A stretch of DNA of 64,000 nt from an uncultured Desulfovibrionaceae bacterium (GCA_944325195.1 CALUZB010000003.1:60445-124444); one strand, 5' to 3'. Shown: positions 17,298 to 25,011, counted from the stretch's first letter. A program made the numbers and translations. The notes: generated by a model not told the origin, from the sequence alone.

Positions 17298-18242
17298 TCA
17301 GGCTGACGATTCCTCAAGCCCCAGCTCAATCAGACGGGAGATCAATCCCTCAAAGTCAAGCCCGGCAGCGGCGGCGGCCTGAGGCACCAGCGAGGTGGCC
17401 GTCATTCCGGGCAGAGTGTTGACCTCCAGGATATAGTTGATACCCTCATCAGTCACAATAAAGTCCGCCCGGCTGTAACCAGCTAAACCAAGGGCCCGGT
17501 GGGCAGTTAAGGCATCTTCCTGAATTTTTGCTGTGAGAGCGGAAGAAATAGGCGCCGGGCAAATTTCAGTTGCTCCGCCCTTAAGGTATTTGCTTTCATA
17601 GTCGAAAAATTCACCCAGACACGGTTTAATCAGAATGGGCGGAAGCGCCTCATCTCCCAAAACAGCACAGGTAATTTCCTGTCCGGCAATTAAGGGTTCT
17701 ATCAACACTTCCAGACCGTTTGCGAACATTTCATCTAAAACCGGCATGAGTTTTTCCGGCTTGTCCACCCGGTGTAAATGCAAAGAGGATCCGCCATTAT
17801 TGGATTTAACGAACAAAGGGTATGACAAGCGCGTTTGCCAGGTTTTATCGGGTCGCGACACCAGATATTCCCAATCCGGAGTAGTCAGTTTATGTTGGCG
17901 GAAAATCATTTTTGAGGCCGCTTTATGCAGAGCCAAAAAAGAGGCGCGTGCGCCACTGCCTTGGTAGGGGCAGCCAACTGCGTCGAGCATGGCCTGCACC
18001 AAGCCGTCTTCCCCAGGCGCTCCATGCAGGTTGATGAATGCGAAATCATGCTCAGCCGCCTGTTCCAGCAGACCGCTTAACGGTACGCTGCTTTGTGCTG
18101 ACTTGCAGAGCACCGGTTTGGCCGGATCGTAAAAGGTCACTTCATGCCCCAGGCGGAGCATGGCTTGCTCCAGCATTCTGCCGCCGTTGATGGAAACTTC
18201 CCGCTCGCTAGACCAGCCGCCAGCTATAAGTAAAATCCGCAT
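17298..18242 (-). CDS. ddl: D-alanine--D-alanine ligase
   Basis: ATP-dependent ligase making the D-Ala-D-Ala dipeptide for peptidoglycan. 314 residues, ATP-grasp fold. The N-terminus GGWSSEREVSINGG contains the first D-Ala site; INLHGAPGEDGLVQAMLD, FVKSNNGGSSLH and the Mg2+ site LEVNTLPGMTATSLVP follow. The start lies 35 nt inside the upstream HD-domain gene, so the two are co-translated. Confidence 0.93.
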   Translation of the reverse strand: MRILLIAGGWSSEREVSINGGRMLEQAMLRLGHEVTFYDPAKPVLCKSAQSSVPLSGLLEQAAEHDFAFINLHGAPGEDGLVQAMLDAVGCPYQGSGARASFLALHKAASKMIFRQHKLTTPDWEYLVSRPDKTWQTRLSYPLFVKSNNGGSSLHLHRVDKPEKLMPVLDEMFANGLEVLIEPLIAGQEITCAVLGDEALPPILIKPCLGEFFDYESKYLKGGATEICPAPISSALTAKIQEDALTAHRALGLAGYSRADFIVTDEGINYILEVNTLPGMTATSLVPQAAAAAGLDFEGLISRLIELGLEESSA

Positions 18243-18858
18243 TTACATCCACCTTATATTTTTCAGTTAGTTGCTGTTCCAGTTCGTAGGCTTGGCGCTC
18301 CATTTTATGCATATTCGCTTTAGCTTGTTGGTCATGACCATAACGCTGCATTAAATCTTTAAAGCGTTCGTCCAGAGCGACAAAGCGGTCGTGCATAACC
18401 CGTTTATCAGCATACTCAATAATCAGAGGCAAGGGCCATGAGTCGAAGCAAATCTGCCAGGGCCAATATACATGGAACAGCACCCCTTGCGCCAGCAGAT
18501 GTTGGCCGGTTTTCTGGACAACCCAGGCTGCACCCACTTGGGCATGACTGCCGCCATGCTTCACACAGTGTATTTTGGCGATATCATGCAGCAGGGCGGC
18601 TGCATAAAGGGCGGGCAGATCAATTTGCACTCCTTGTTCAGATAAAGCCTGCCCCAGATATATGGCGTATGCTGCCACCAGTTCGCTGTGCCGGCGAATA
18701 TGTTCAGGCATATGGTAGAAATTCCACAGTTCGACACAATCCTGTTCACTGGGCACAATGCCGTTGCACATCAATTCCTTTTTCGGGAGAGGCAGTTTTT
18801 CCCAATCTAAAGGTTGCCGGAGCAATCCGGGCAAGTTCTTTGAAAGCTTTGTAAACAT
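18208..18858 (-). CDS. HD domain phosphohydrolase of unknown substrate
   Basis: 216 residues. A single HD domain: first His in HIRRHSELVAAYA (about 54-66), the HD pair in ALLHDIAKIH (about 89-98), and later acidic residues near IIEYADKRV that would complete metal binding. Such proteins hydrolyse phosphate esters of nucleotides or tRNA ends, but the substrate cannot be told. AAAGGAAA lies just upstream of the ATG. Overlaps ddl by 35 nt. First gene of a unit that includes ddl. Confidence 0.8.
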   Translation of the reverse strand: MFTKLSKNLPGLLRQPLDWEKLPLPKKELMCNGIVPSEQDCVELWNFYHMPEHIRRHSELVAAYAIYLGQALSEQGVQIDLPALYAAALLHDIAKIHCVKHGGSHAQVGAAWVVQKTGQHLLAQGVLFHVYWPWQICFDSWPLPLIIEYADKRVMHDRFVALDERFKDLMQRYGHDQQAKANMHKMERQAYELEQQLTEKYKVDVNADFTYSWRLV

Positions 18859-19024
18859 TCGATTTCCTTTTTAAACGGGGAAATTAGTTTGTCTAAAAGA
18901 TAATTGAAATTTGTTCGATTGTCATCATTTCAGATATGGTAATGCAAGCACGAATTGGGCTAAGCTGGAGCAGCTGTCCTGTAATGCGGTAAAGGGAGCT
19001 GAAAGTTGCCCCTGTCGTAATGCA

Positions 19025-19209
19025 AAAAACGGCACCCACCTCTCGTGAGTGCCGTTTTTTTTGTTAGCAGGGAGTCGTGGCATTACTCCCTACTGTTTAG
19101 AGGTTTGAGGATAATAACTATGAAATTTTTATTACCTGTTTCTACCTGTACTGATACTGTTATAAGCAGAATGTACACATAGACATTTTATGTATGAGCT
19201 CTTTGCTGT
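19025..19209 (-). ncRNA. Candidate Fur-controlled small RNA downstream of feoB
   Basis: About 185 nt on the minus strand between a strong promoter (TTGACT, 17 nt, TATAAA at 19216-19244) and a strong terminator (19029-19055 with six T). The promoter carries a 17-bp site nearly identical to those ahead of the two feo units. No open frame longer than about eight codons has a usable start. Inside is a 7-bp stem (AGGGAGT with ACTCCCT, 19069-19091). I infer an iron-regulated RNA, similar in logic to RyhB or PrrF, but no sequence homology to those is claimed. Confidence 0.5.
19029..19062. terminator. Bidirectional rho-independent terminator
   Basis: ACGGCAC and GTGCCGT form the outer stem; a G-U pair and CAC/GTG extend it to about 11 bp on the minus strand with a five-base loop. 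T8 follows on the plus strand and T6 on the minus strand. No gene ends nearby on either strand except the candidate small RNA. Confidence 0.85.
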
Positions 19210-19215
19210 GAGTAA

Positions 19216-19244
19216 TTTATATCTTGATTGATATTGAAAGTCAA
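19216..19244 (-). promoter_or_regulatory. Promoter overlapped by a Fur-box-like site
   Basis: Minus strand: -35 TTGACT (19239-19244), exactly 17 nt, -10 TATAAA (19216-19221). The plus-strand 17-mer TTGATATTGAAAGTCAA (19228-19244) matches the feoA2 site at 15 of 17 positions and has the same register to the -35 box, so a repressor bound there would block RNA polymerase. Confidence 0.65.
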
Positions 19245-19428
19245 GTTCAATTATTAAATAAATTTTACACGCTTGCCGTTTATGTACCACCGGACCTTCA
19301 GACTGCCGGTTGAGTTGGAATTCTTCCTGACTGATGAGGCTAAGCAAGCTCTTGCGGGGTGGCGCAAGATTGCTTTTAGTCGATTCCTTAGAGTTTATTG
19401 AAATTAATTGTTGAATGTTGGAATCTGC

Positions 19429-19457
19429 AAGGCGACGTTTTATGAAAACGTCGCCTT
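19429..19457. terminator. Perfect 13-bp hairpin after feoB
   Basis: AAGGCGACGTTTT and AAAACGTCGCCTT enclose a three-base ATG loop. It lies 28 nt past the feoB stop codon. There is no T run after it, so it may be an RNA-stabilising hairpin or a terminator that needs help. Confidence 0.55.
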
Positions 19458-19484
19458 ATGTAACCTTCACTGCCAAAACGTTAT

Positions 19485-21668
19485 CTACAAGACCAGAACC
19501 CTGTACAGGATTTGATACGCGGCGACTGCAAGGAGAAAAGCCAGCACGGTATTAAAAACAGTGGCGAATATCATCCAGCCCCAGGAAGCGCTTTCCTGTT
19601 TGATTACAGCCAAGGTAGGGAAGCAGGGGGCGTAAATTAAAACGAAGATGATGAAACTTATTCCTGTGGCGATATTCCAACTGCTGTCTGCCTTAATCTG
19701 ATTTTGCAGACTTTCAGCTTCCTCTGGGTCAACGTCTCCCAGGGAATAAGCTGTTCCCAGTGTGCTTACCACTACTTCCTTAGCCGCGAACCCGCCGATT
19801 AAAGCCAGGTTTACCCGCCAGTTAAACCCGGCGTATTCCGATATCGGCTCAAGCGTCACGCCTAAACGGCCTGCGTATGAGTTGCGCAGGGCAGCCAATG
19901 CCTGCTCATTATCCACATCAGCCAGCGCCTCTTCCAGGGAAGCTTCATCAGCATCGGGTAATTGAGTTTCGATTTGTTTACGTTGAGTATCGTAAGTATC
20001 GATAATATCCTGTGGTAATTCCGGATATGACAACCCCGCCCAAATAATGATTGTCACAGCCAGGATTATGGTACCCGCTTTCCGGATATACGCCCAGGTT
20101 CTTTCCCACATGTGCAGGAGTACGCCTTTAAAGGTTGGCATACGATAAGGCGGCAGTTCCATAACAAACGGTGTTGACTCTCCGCGCAAGACAGTGCTGC
20201 GCAACAGTTTCGCCACCAAAAGAGCCAGAATCCATGCGGATATGGTAATCATGAACATCACCATATCTGCATGCTCAGGGAAAAATACCGCGCAAATAAG
20301 CAGGAACACCGGCAGTTTTGCTCCACAGGCAAAGAGCGGAGCAGTTAATATGCTGGCGAGCTTTTCCTTGGGGCTGCGCAAGGTGCGGGTAGCCATCACC
20401 CCTGGAACAGCACAGCCGCCGGCGATCCCCCCGGAAATGATGAACGGCATGACTGTATTCCCGTGCAGACCGAAATAACGGAATATTCTGTCGAGCATGT
20501 AGGCCATGCGGGCCATATATCCGGAGTCTTCCAGTATAGCCACCAGTATGAATATGACCATAATCAACGGGGCAAAACCAAGTACGGCACCCACACCGCC
20601 GATTACTCCGTCAACCAGTAAAGAGGACAGTACGCCTTCCCCCAGACTGTTGCCCACTGCTTCGCCCAGCCAGGCAAAAAAATCTTCCAGATATCCCAGA
20701 GGTGCTTCGCCGAGCAGAAAGGTCAATTTATAAATCAGATACACTATGCCGATCATAATCAGCGGGCCGACAAAGGTATTGGTAAGCACCGTGTCGATTT
20801 TGTCAGAAAGCGAGGCGCGCCGGGCCAGCTCATCGCGCTGAGTAACTACACCGTTGCGCACGATTGAAGAAATGAACCCGTAACGGTAATCTGCAATTAC
20901 CGCTTCCGGGTAAGTATCGAGGGTGGTTTTCAGATGCCTTGCTACCTTTTCATACAATTCTTCCAGCTTGCCGGCCACTTCCGGATTTTCCGCGCGTCCT
21001 GCGGAAAGGATTTCTTCGTCGGCCTCCAGATATTTGATTGCTGTCCACCGCGCCGGGTATTTGGTAGTCAGAAAGTTGTTCTGAGTGATAAGGGCGGTCA
21101 TTTCTTCAATAACCGGGTCAAGATCATTGCCGTATGATATTGTTATCGGGTTCCACGCCTGCCCCTTATACTTGACGGCAACTTCACAGGCGCTTGTCAG
21201 CAGTTCGTCGAGGCCTTCCTTGTTTCGTGCGACTGTGCCTATTGTCGGTGTTTTCAGCAATGCGCCCAAGCGTTTGATATCAATGCTTATGCCTTTTGCC
21301 GGGAGTTCATCGAGCATGTTCAGGCCCAAAACGAGCGGCACTCCCATTTCAAGTAATTGAACTGTCAAGTATAAGTTGCGGGAAAGAGCGCCGGCATCGA
21401 GAATGTTTATAACCACATCCGGACGCTCTTCAACAAGCACTTTGCGCGCAACCAATTCTTCCTGGGAATATGCGGTTAAGGAATAGGCACCGGGCAAATC
21501 GGTAATATGCACGGTTTTGTCGGCCAGTTTGGCCACGCCATCTTTTTTTTCAACTGTAATGCCGGGGTAATTGCCCACATGCTGCCGCGATCCGGTCAGT
21601 GCATTAAACACTGTGCTTTTTCCGCTGTTGGGGTTGCCCGCCAAAGCGGCATGAAGAGAATAAGCCAT
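19485..21668 (-). CDS. feoB: Ferrous iron transport protein B
   Basis: Inner-membrane Fe(II) uptake protein with a cytoplasmic GTPase. 727 residues. G1 GNPNSGKST (12-20), G3 DLPGAYSL (about 58-65) and G4 NMLDE (about 116-120) mark the G domain. The membrane part begins near residue 290 and carries the two conserved Gate-type repeats, one with GCAVPGVMATRT and ACGAKLPVF. A charged insert near 560-600 separates the last helices. It starts 19 nt after feoA and shares its promoter and Fur-like site. Important under the iron-rich sulphide-producing conditions expected of this group. Confidence 0.96.
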   Translation of the reverse strand: MAYSLHAALAGNPNSGKSTVFNALTGSRQHVGNYPGITVEKKDGVAKLADKTVHITDLPGAYSLTAYSQEELVARKVLVEERPDVVINILDAGALSRNLYLTVQLLEMGVPLVLGLNMLDELPAKGISIDIKRLGALLKTPTIGTVARNKEGLDELLTSACEVAVKYKGQAWNPITISYGNDLDPVIEEMTALITQNNFLTTKYPARWTAIKYLEADEEILSAGRAENPEVAGKLEELYEKVARHLKTTLDTYPEAVIADYRYGFISSIVRNGVVTQRDELARRASLSDKIDTVLTNTFVGPLIMIGIVYLIYKLTFLLGEAPLGYLEDFFAWLGEAVGNSLGEGVLSSLLVDGVIGGVGAVLGFAPLIMVIFILVAILEDSGYMARMAYMLDRIFRYFGLHGNTVMPFIISGGIAGGCAVPGVMATRTLRSPKEKLASILTAPLFACGAKLPVFLLICAVFFPEHADMVMFMITISAWILALLVAKLLRSTVLRGESTPFVMELPPYRMPTFKGVLLHMWERTWAYIRKAGTIILAVTIIIWAGLSYPELPQDIIDTYDTQRKQIETQLPDADEASLEEALADVDNEQALAALRNSYAGRLGVTLEPISEYAGFNWRVNLALIGGFAAKEVVVSTLGTAYSLGDVDPEEAESLQNQIKADSSWNIATGISFIIFVLIYAPCFPTLAVIKQESASWGWMIFATVFNTVLAFLLAVAAYQILYRVLVL

Positions 21669-21686
21669 CAGAACTCACCCTTATAA

Positions 21687-21923
21687 CTAAATTATTTCCA
21701 CTTGAATATGATCAGCTTCATTATTGCGCAGGGTCAGGGTAAACCCGCCAAGACGCAAGGCTACAGGGTCGCGCAGGGGAGCACGACCGACTACTTCCAA
21801 CTGGCAACCGGGAATAAGACCCATATCCCGAATCCGGCGCCCCATTTCTCCGGCTGCGTCAACCGCTGTTACTGTTGCTCGTTGACCAACTTTCAAACTT
21901 CGCAAAGGCACATTGTGTTTCAT
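21687..21923 (-). CDS. feoA: Ferrous iron transport protein A
   Basis: Small SH3-like cytoplasmic protein (78 residues) that supports FeoB. Marks: LKVGQRATVTAVDAAGEMGR, RIRDMGLIPGCQLEVV, and DPVALRLGGFTLTLR. A GAGGAG site lies about 8 nt upstream. The gene follows its own Fur-box-like site (21945-21961), which shows it starts a new transcription unit with feoB. Confidence 0.93.
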   Translation of the reverse strand: MKHNVPLRSLKVGQRATVTAVDAAGEMGRRIRDMGLIPGCQLEVVGRAPLRDPVALRLGGFTLTLRNNEADHIQVEII

Positions 21924-21944
21924 ATCTAAGGCTCCTCATTTAAA

Positions 21945-21961
21945 TTGAAATTCATTATCAA
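21945..21961 (-). promoter_or_regulatory. Fur-box-like operator ahead of feoA-feoB
   Basis: On the minus strand reads TTGATAATGAATTTCAA. It differs at one of 17 positions from the site ahead of feoA2 (22485-22501). TTGA and TCAA arms are symmetric. Regulation by Fur is inferred from location ahead of iron-uptake genes and from the repeated motif. Confidence 0.7.
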
Positions 21962-21977
21962 TAAAGTTGCAAAAAAA

Positions 21978-22178
21978 TTATTCCCTATGTCCAGGCTTAA
22001 GGGGAGTTAACCTTTGATTTTGGGTATTGTGCTTGCGGGCCTTGCAACAAGACTTCCCGTTGCTGCAAAAGGCGCAGCCGGTAATGCCTTTTCGAGCTGC
22101 CTGACCAATCCGGTAAGAACGGTAGATTAAGTATACTACTGCCAATAAAACGATAATAAGCACTATCACGGTTTGCAT
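21978..22178 (-). CDS. FeoB-associated Cys-rich membrane protein
   Basis: 66 residues. One N-terminal membrane helix (QTVIVLIIVLLAVVYLIY, about 2-19) is followed by a short Cys cluster GCAFCSNGKSCC (about 34-45) and a basic tail. This layout is that of the small proteins often found next to feoB, sometimes called FeoC-like, whose role in iron transfer is not proven. Here it lies upstream of feoA-feoB rather than after feoB, between the two feo units and on the same transcript as feoA2. Confidence 0.82.
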   Translation of the reverse strand: MQTVIVLIIVLLAVVYLIYRSYRIGQAARKGITGCAFCSNGKSCCKARKHNTQNQRLTPLKPGHRE

Positions 22179-22214
22179 AACCAGTCAGCCTATCTGCTTA
22201 GAATTAAGTATTAT

Positions 22215-22451
22215 TTAAGAAAGAAAAGAAAGAGGTTCGCAAATAATACAATCAGCACTCTTTGAATCAAGCAGTAATCCGCAGCCTCTAACCAGAATGT
22301 GATAAACCCCTCCTTCCCGGTGTGTTAATTCGAATTCAACACCCTGAGTAAGGCCCAATGCACAGAGATGTCGCCGCTGATCGGTGCAGGAGAGAAAATC
22401 TTTAACTCGGAATTTCCCACCTGAAGTTGCTTTGCTGAGTTTTGTTTCCAA
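22215..22451 (-). CDS. Second FeoA domain protein
   Basis: 78 residues, a divergent FeoA: FRVKDFLSCTDQRRHLCALGLTQGVEFEL and ILVRGCGLLLDSKSADCI. It begins with TTG; GAGG lies about 9 nt upstream and no better start is present. Four Cys residues are more than in feoA at 21687. A strong promoter with a Fur-like site lies 22 nt upstream. Together with the Cys-rich membrane protein it forms the first feo unit. Paired FeoA paralogs ahead of FeoB are common in anaerobes. Confidence 0.85.
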   Translation of the reverse strand: METKLSKATSGGKFRVKDFLSCTDQRRHLCALGLTQGVEFELTHREGGVYHILVRGCGLLLDSKSADCIICEPLSFLS

Positions 22452-22472
22452 TGTTTTAACCTCGCTGGTTGA

Positions 22473-22501
22473 TAGTTAATTCACTTGATAATGAATGTCA
22501 A
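22473..22501 (-). promoter_or_regulatory. Promoter with Fur-box-like site ahead of feoA2
   Basis: Minus strand: -35 TTGACA (22496-22501), 17 nt, -10 TAACTA (22473-22478). The site TTGATAATGAATGTCAA (22485-22501, plus strand) lies across the -35 box and extends to a 21-bp interrupted palindrome with ACTTGA/TCAAGT ends. Confidence 0.7.
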
Positions 22502-22768
22502 GTTCCTGCACAGGTGTTATGGTTATAAGTCATTGCCCCAAGATTAGAATATTCGTACGGAAGTGGGTTCCAGTAGCGGGGAAGAACTCGGCGCGACGAC
22601 AACACCGCCGTGAACCAGCCAAAATACGTTTTGGGGCGCGGTGGTCATAAAATCGTTTTGCGGTATGAAACGAGTTGTAGGCAGATTGACTTAAGTTCCG
22701 AATTTAAAGCTTTTAGGCACAGGCCCTTATGAGTTTGGCAGTCAATATGGAACTTTGCCCAATCAGGA
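22502..22768. other. Intergenic, upstream of feoA2
   Basis: No gene, terminator or RNA family is recognised in this stretch. It may be the 3' region of the mnmM unit. Confidence 0.4.
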
Positions 22769-22903
22769 TTATGATTTTGCCTGAAACTGCCCTACCGGCG
22801 GATGCTGCAAATACACGCCAGGCGCGCTTACGGCAGAACCGGCGGTGGTTGGATAAAACAGCTCACAGCCCAAGCTTGCCGGACAGTCAGGTCCTTTACT
22901 CAT
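22769..22903 (-). CDS. Possible 44-codon ORF overlapping the mnmM stop
   Basis: An ATG lies in the ATGAGTAA junction at the end of the methyltransferase gene and reads 44 codons to TAA. The product is Pro/Gly/Ser-rich with two Cys and no recognised domain. There is no clear ribosome binding site, so only translational coupling would allow expression. It may well be chance. Confidence 0.18.
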   Translation of the reverse strand: MSKGPDCPASLGCELFYPTTAGSAVSAPGVYLQHPPVGQFQAKS

Positions 22904-23495
22904 GAATCGGTTGTTTTTTCACTATGAATAACAAAACTTCCCGGTTTTTTGGCTTGTTGACCACTTCATATGAGGCGACAGACCAGGAATTCCAAGCCAA
23001 TCCTTTTGCCCAAGCGATTACAGCTTCACCCTCCAGTGCTCCCTCAGGATGACCCATATAGATATGCACCACAATTCCCCCGTCCGGGCGCAACCAATCT
23101 GCAAGCTTGTTTAAAGCCTGTAAGGTAGTGGGGGCATGGGTCACGATTTCTTTATTGCTGCCCGGGAGGTAGCCCAGATTGAATACCGCGGCCGAAATGC
23201 AGCCCTTTACATTTTGCGGCAGCAGCTTATCAAAATACTCATGGCCCGCTAAAAATAATTCGACCGGCGCGATATCTTTATAAACGCTTAACAGTTTTCG
23301 GGTGTTGCTGATTGCCTGATTCTGTATATCAAAACTAAAAACCTGACCCTCTCTTCCGGCCAGTTGAGCCAGAAATAAGGTATCATGTCCGTTCCCCGCC
23401 GTGAGATCCATAACCAGTGCCCCCGGCTTAGCCAGCAAGCTCAAAAAGTACTTGCCCATATCAAGCAAGCCGGGCATATTTAATGTGAAGTGCAT
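22896..23495 (-). CDS. MnmM/YtqB-like SAM-dependent methyltransferase
   Basis: Rossmann-fold methyltransferase of the putative rRNA methylase family that includes YtqB/MnmM, which methylates the aminomethyl-2-thiouridine at the tRNA wobble position. Start at 23495 is supported by GGAG 6 nt upstream; 199 residues, near the family length of about 190. Motif I is VMDLTAGNGHDTLFLAQL, the acidic residue follows in VFSFDIQ, and the family motif AAVFNLGYLPGSNKEIVT is complete. A C-terminal KPKNREVLLFIVKK closes the fold. It is transcribed away from the sigma-54 promoter region. Confidence 0.85.
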   Translation of the reverse strand: MHFTLNMPGLLDMGKYFLSLLAKPGALVMDLTAGNGHDTLFLAQLAGREGQVFSFDIQNQAISNTRKLLSVYKDIAPVELFLAGHEYFDKLLPQNVKGCISAAVFNLGYLPGSNKEIVTHAPTTLQALNKLADWLRPDGGIVVHIYMGHPEGALEGEAVIAWAKGLAWNSWSVASYEVVNKPKNREVLLFIVKKQPIHE

Positions 23496-23509
23496 TTTTA
23501 TCTCCAGGT

Positions 23510-23559
23510 TGTGCAAAAATGTGCACTTTTGTGCAAAATGTGCAAATAAACTCTGCACA
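23510..23559. promoter_or_regulatory. Phased TGTGCA repeats, probable enhancer site
   Basis: TGTGCA occurs at 23510, 23520, 23530 and 23539, spaced 10, 10 and 9 bp, and its complement TGCACA at 23554. TGCAC-TTTT-GTGCA is a perfect inverted repeat inside. Relative to the sigma-54 start near 23645 the block lies at about -135 to -86, where activators of sigma-54 promoters normally bind. It also covers the start region of the divergent methyltransferase gene. Confidence 0.6.
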
Positions 23560-23618
23560 TTTTTTAACCTGTTTTACTTTGAAACTCATAAGTGCCTTAA
23601 AAAGCTTAATTTTTATTT

Positions 23619-23634
23619 TGGCACGGTAGATGCA
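23619..23634 (+). promoter_or_regulatory. Sigma-54 (RpoN) promoter
   Basis: TGGCACGGTAGATGCA matches the consensus TGGCACG-N4-TTGCA at all but one fixed position, with the required GG and GC 10 nt apart. The expected start point is about 23645. No protein gene follows before the terminator at 23741. Confidence 0.8.
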
Positions 23635-23644
23635 TATAGATCGA

Positions 23645-23780
23645 TATGTTTGCAGCAATTGCAGACTAGGTGAGAATATATGTCCTTGGTAAACTGAAAA
23701 GTTACCTCCTCATCACCTCCTATACTCCCTTTCTTTATTTGAAGAGGCGGCCCCGTCCCTAGCCGCCTCTTCGCTTTTTT
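23645..23780 (+). ncRNA. Candidate sigma-54-dependent small RNA
   Basis: About 135 nt between a sigma-54 promoter and a strong terminator. It opens with a 7-bp stem-loop (23648-23666), then a C/U-rich single-stranded stretch (about 23702-23733) with ACCTCCT, CACCTCCT and CTCCC, which could pair with Shine-Dalgarno sequences of target mRNAs, and ends in the terminator hairpin and U6. The only open frames are 7 and 5 codons. The layout recalls the Qrr small RNAs of Vibrio, which are also sigma-54 driven, but no homology is claimed. Confidence 0.6.
23741..23780 (+). terminator. Rho-independent terminator
   Basis: Perfect 11-bp stem GAAGAGGCGGC (23741-23751) and GCCGCCTCTTC (23762-23772), ten-base loop, then GC and six T. 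Confidence 0.93.
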
Positions 23781-23943
23781 AAGGCTGGAGTGTCTTTGAG
23801 CGGACAGAGTTCAAATCTGAAAATTGTCTTCCCGTTGCGGTAACTCCAATTTGTGGCGTTTGTTTTGGGGCGCTGCACAGTTCACTCGCCCGCTGGCTGG
23901 ATCCTCAATGTAAAGTTGGGAATGCTTTAAGCATAATATGTAA

Positions 23944-24999
23944 TCAACCGGATGGCATGTGGCAAACCGGTTGGTGCTTGTTATAAATCCCGGGGAGTAG
24001 GCCTTTAACAATCTGACAGACCGGCTCCGGCCACATTGGTGCAGCCATACACAAAAAGCCGGGCAGACTGACTGCAAAGTGGTGCAAATACAATGTTCTG
24101 CTCTCTGCAAAATGGGGATTGTAAATGGGATCTCCCCAAATCGGGTACCCGTAGGCAGCCAGATGCGCCCTGATCTGGTGTCGCGCTCCACGTCTGATTG
24201 TTACTTGCACCAAGGCGCAATGCTGGCAAGTATGACTATCCAGTCCGAATTCTCCAGCCTTGCCGCAGTATAAAGGCTCAACTTTCGTGTGGCGCAGAGG
24301 ATCATTGCTTTCTTTATTTAAAACTTTGGTCTTTGCGCGGGAATCAGTATCCAGCTTGTATTTAACGGTAAACCCGCCTTGCGGTTGGCCACACACAAGG
24401 GCAAGATAACGTTTTTCCATCTGTTCGGCGGCTTCCGCATTCAGACAAAATGTCAGCGCTTCTTTGCTGCTGCAAGCCAGAACTATTCCGCTGGTAAGGC
24501 AGTCAAGCCGGTTAAACATGCTTACGGATTCGGGCTTTATTCTCATGCTTATACATAATTCCGGCAGTATTTTTTCAAGGCTCATGCCGCCTCTGTCACC
24601 CGGCAAACACGCACTATGCAGACCAGCTGGTTTAAAAATCGCTAAAATACTGTTGTGATGCTTTAAAATACGCAACTGACTTAAATCTATGGGAAAGTCG
24701 TATGGAGTATGCTCCGGAAAAGCCGGTACGGAGACGGCCGGATTGGTGGAGGCGGCCCCCCCGACAGCATCATCGGCTGGGCCCATGCGCATGGGATGTA
24801 CCGTCACAACATCGCCTGCATGTACAATCATTCCCTTTCGGGAAGGCTTGTTATTCAATTTAACCAGACATTCCAACCATAGTCGCCGTGTTTCCCGCAG
24901 AGACAGCCCGGGCAGCAAAGCGGCCAAGGCTACGTCTAAACGTCGGCCTGTCTGTTCAGGGGTGATTATATGCTTGCCGATTAATGCTTTAAAGCTCAT
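23944..24999 (-). CDS. RluA family pseudouridine synthase with S4 domain
   Basis: Converts specific uridines in rRNA or tRNA to pseudouridine. 351 residues. The N-terminal S4 RNA-binding domain covers about residues 15-75 (RRLWLECLVKLNNKP...GDVVTV). The catalytic core has the active-site Asp in NRLDCLTSGIVLA near residue 164, and the late motif RRGARHQIRAHLAAYGYPIWGDPIY. The leading residue of the active-site motif is Asn (NRLD) where His (HRLD) is usual. A hydrophobic Met/Leu-rich C-terminal tail is atypical. The target base cannot be told. Confidence 0.88.
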   Translation of the reverse strand: MSFKALIGKHIITPEQTGRRLDVALAALLPGLSLRETRRLWLECLVKLNNKPSRKGMIVHAGDVVTVHPMRMGPADDAVGGAASTNPAVSVPAFPEHTPYDFPIDLSQLRILKHHNSILAIFKPAGLHSACLPGDRGGMSLEKILPELCISMRIKPESVSMFNRLDCLTSGIVLACSSKEALTFCLNAEAAEQMEKRYLALVCGQPQGGFTVKYKLDTDSRAKTKVLNKESNDPLRHTKVEPLYCGKAGEFGLDSHTCQHCALVQVTIRRGARHQIRAHLAAYGYPIWGDPIYNPHFAESRTLYLHHFAVSLPGFLCMAAPMWPEPVCQIVKGLLPGIYNKHQPVCHMPSG

Positions 25000-25011
25000 A
25001 TTTGTTGTCAG

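Noticed and set aside
18890..19062. Possible 6S or SRP RNA on the plus strand
   Set aside because: No conserved core of either RNA; the real 6S RNA is recognised at 26750-26926.
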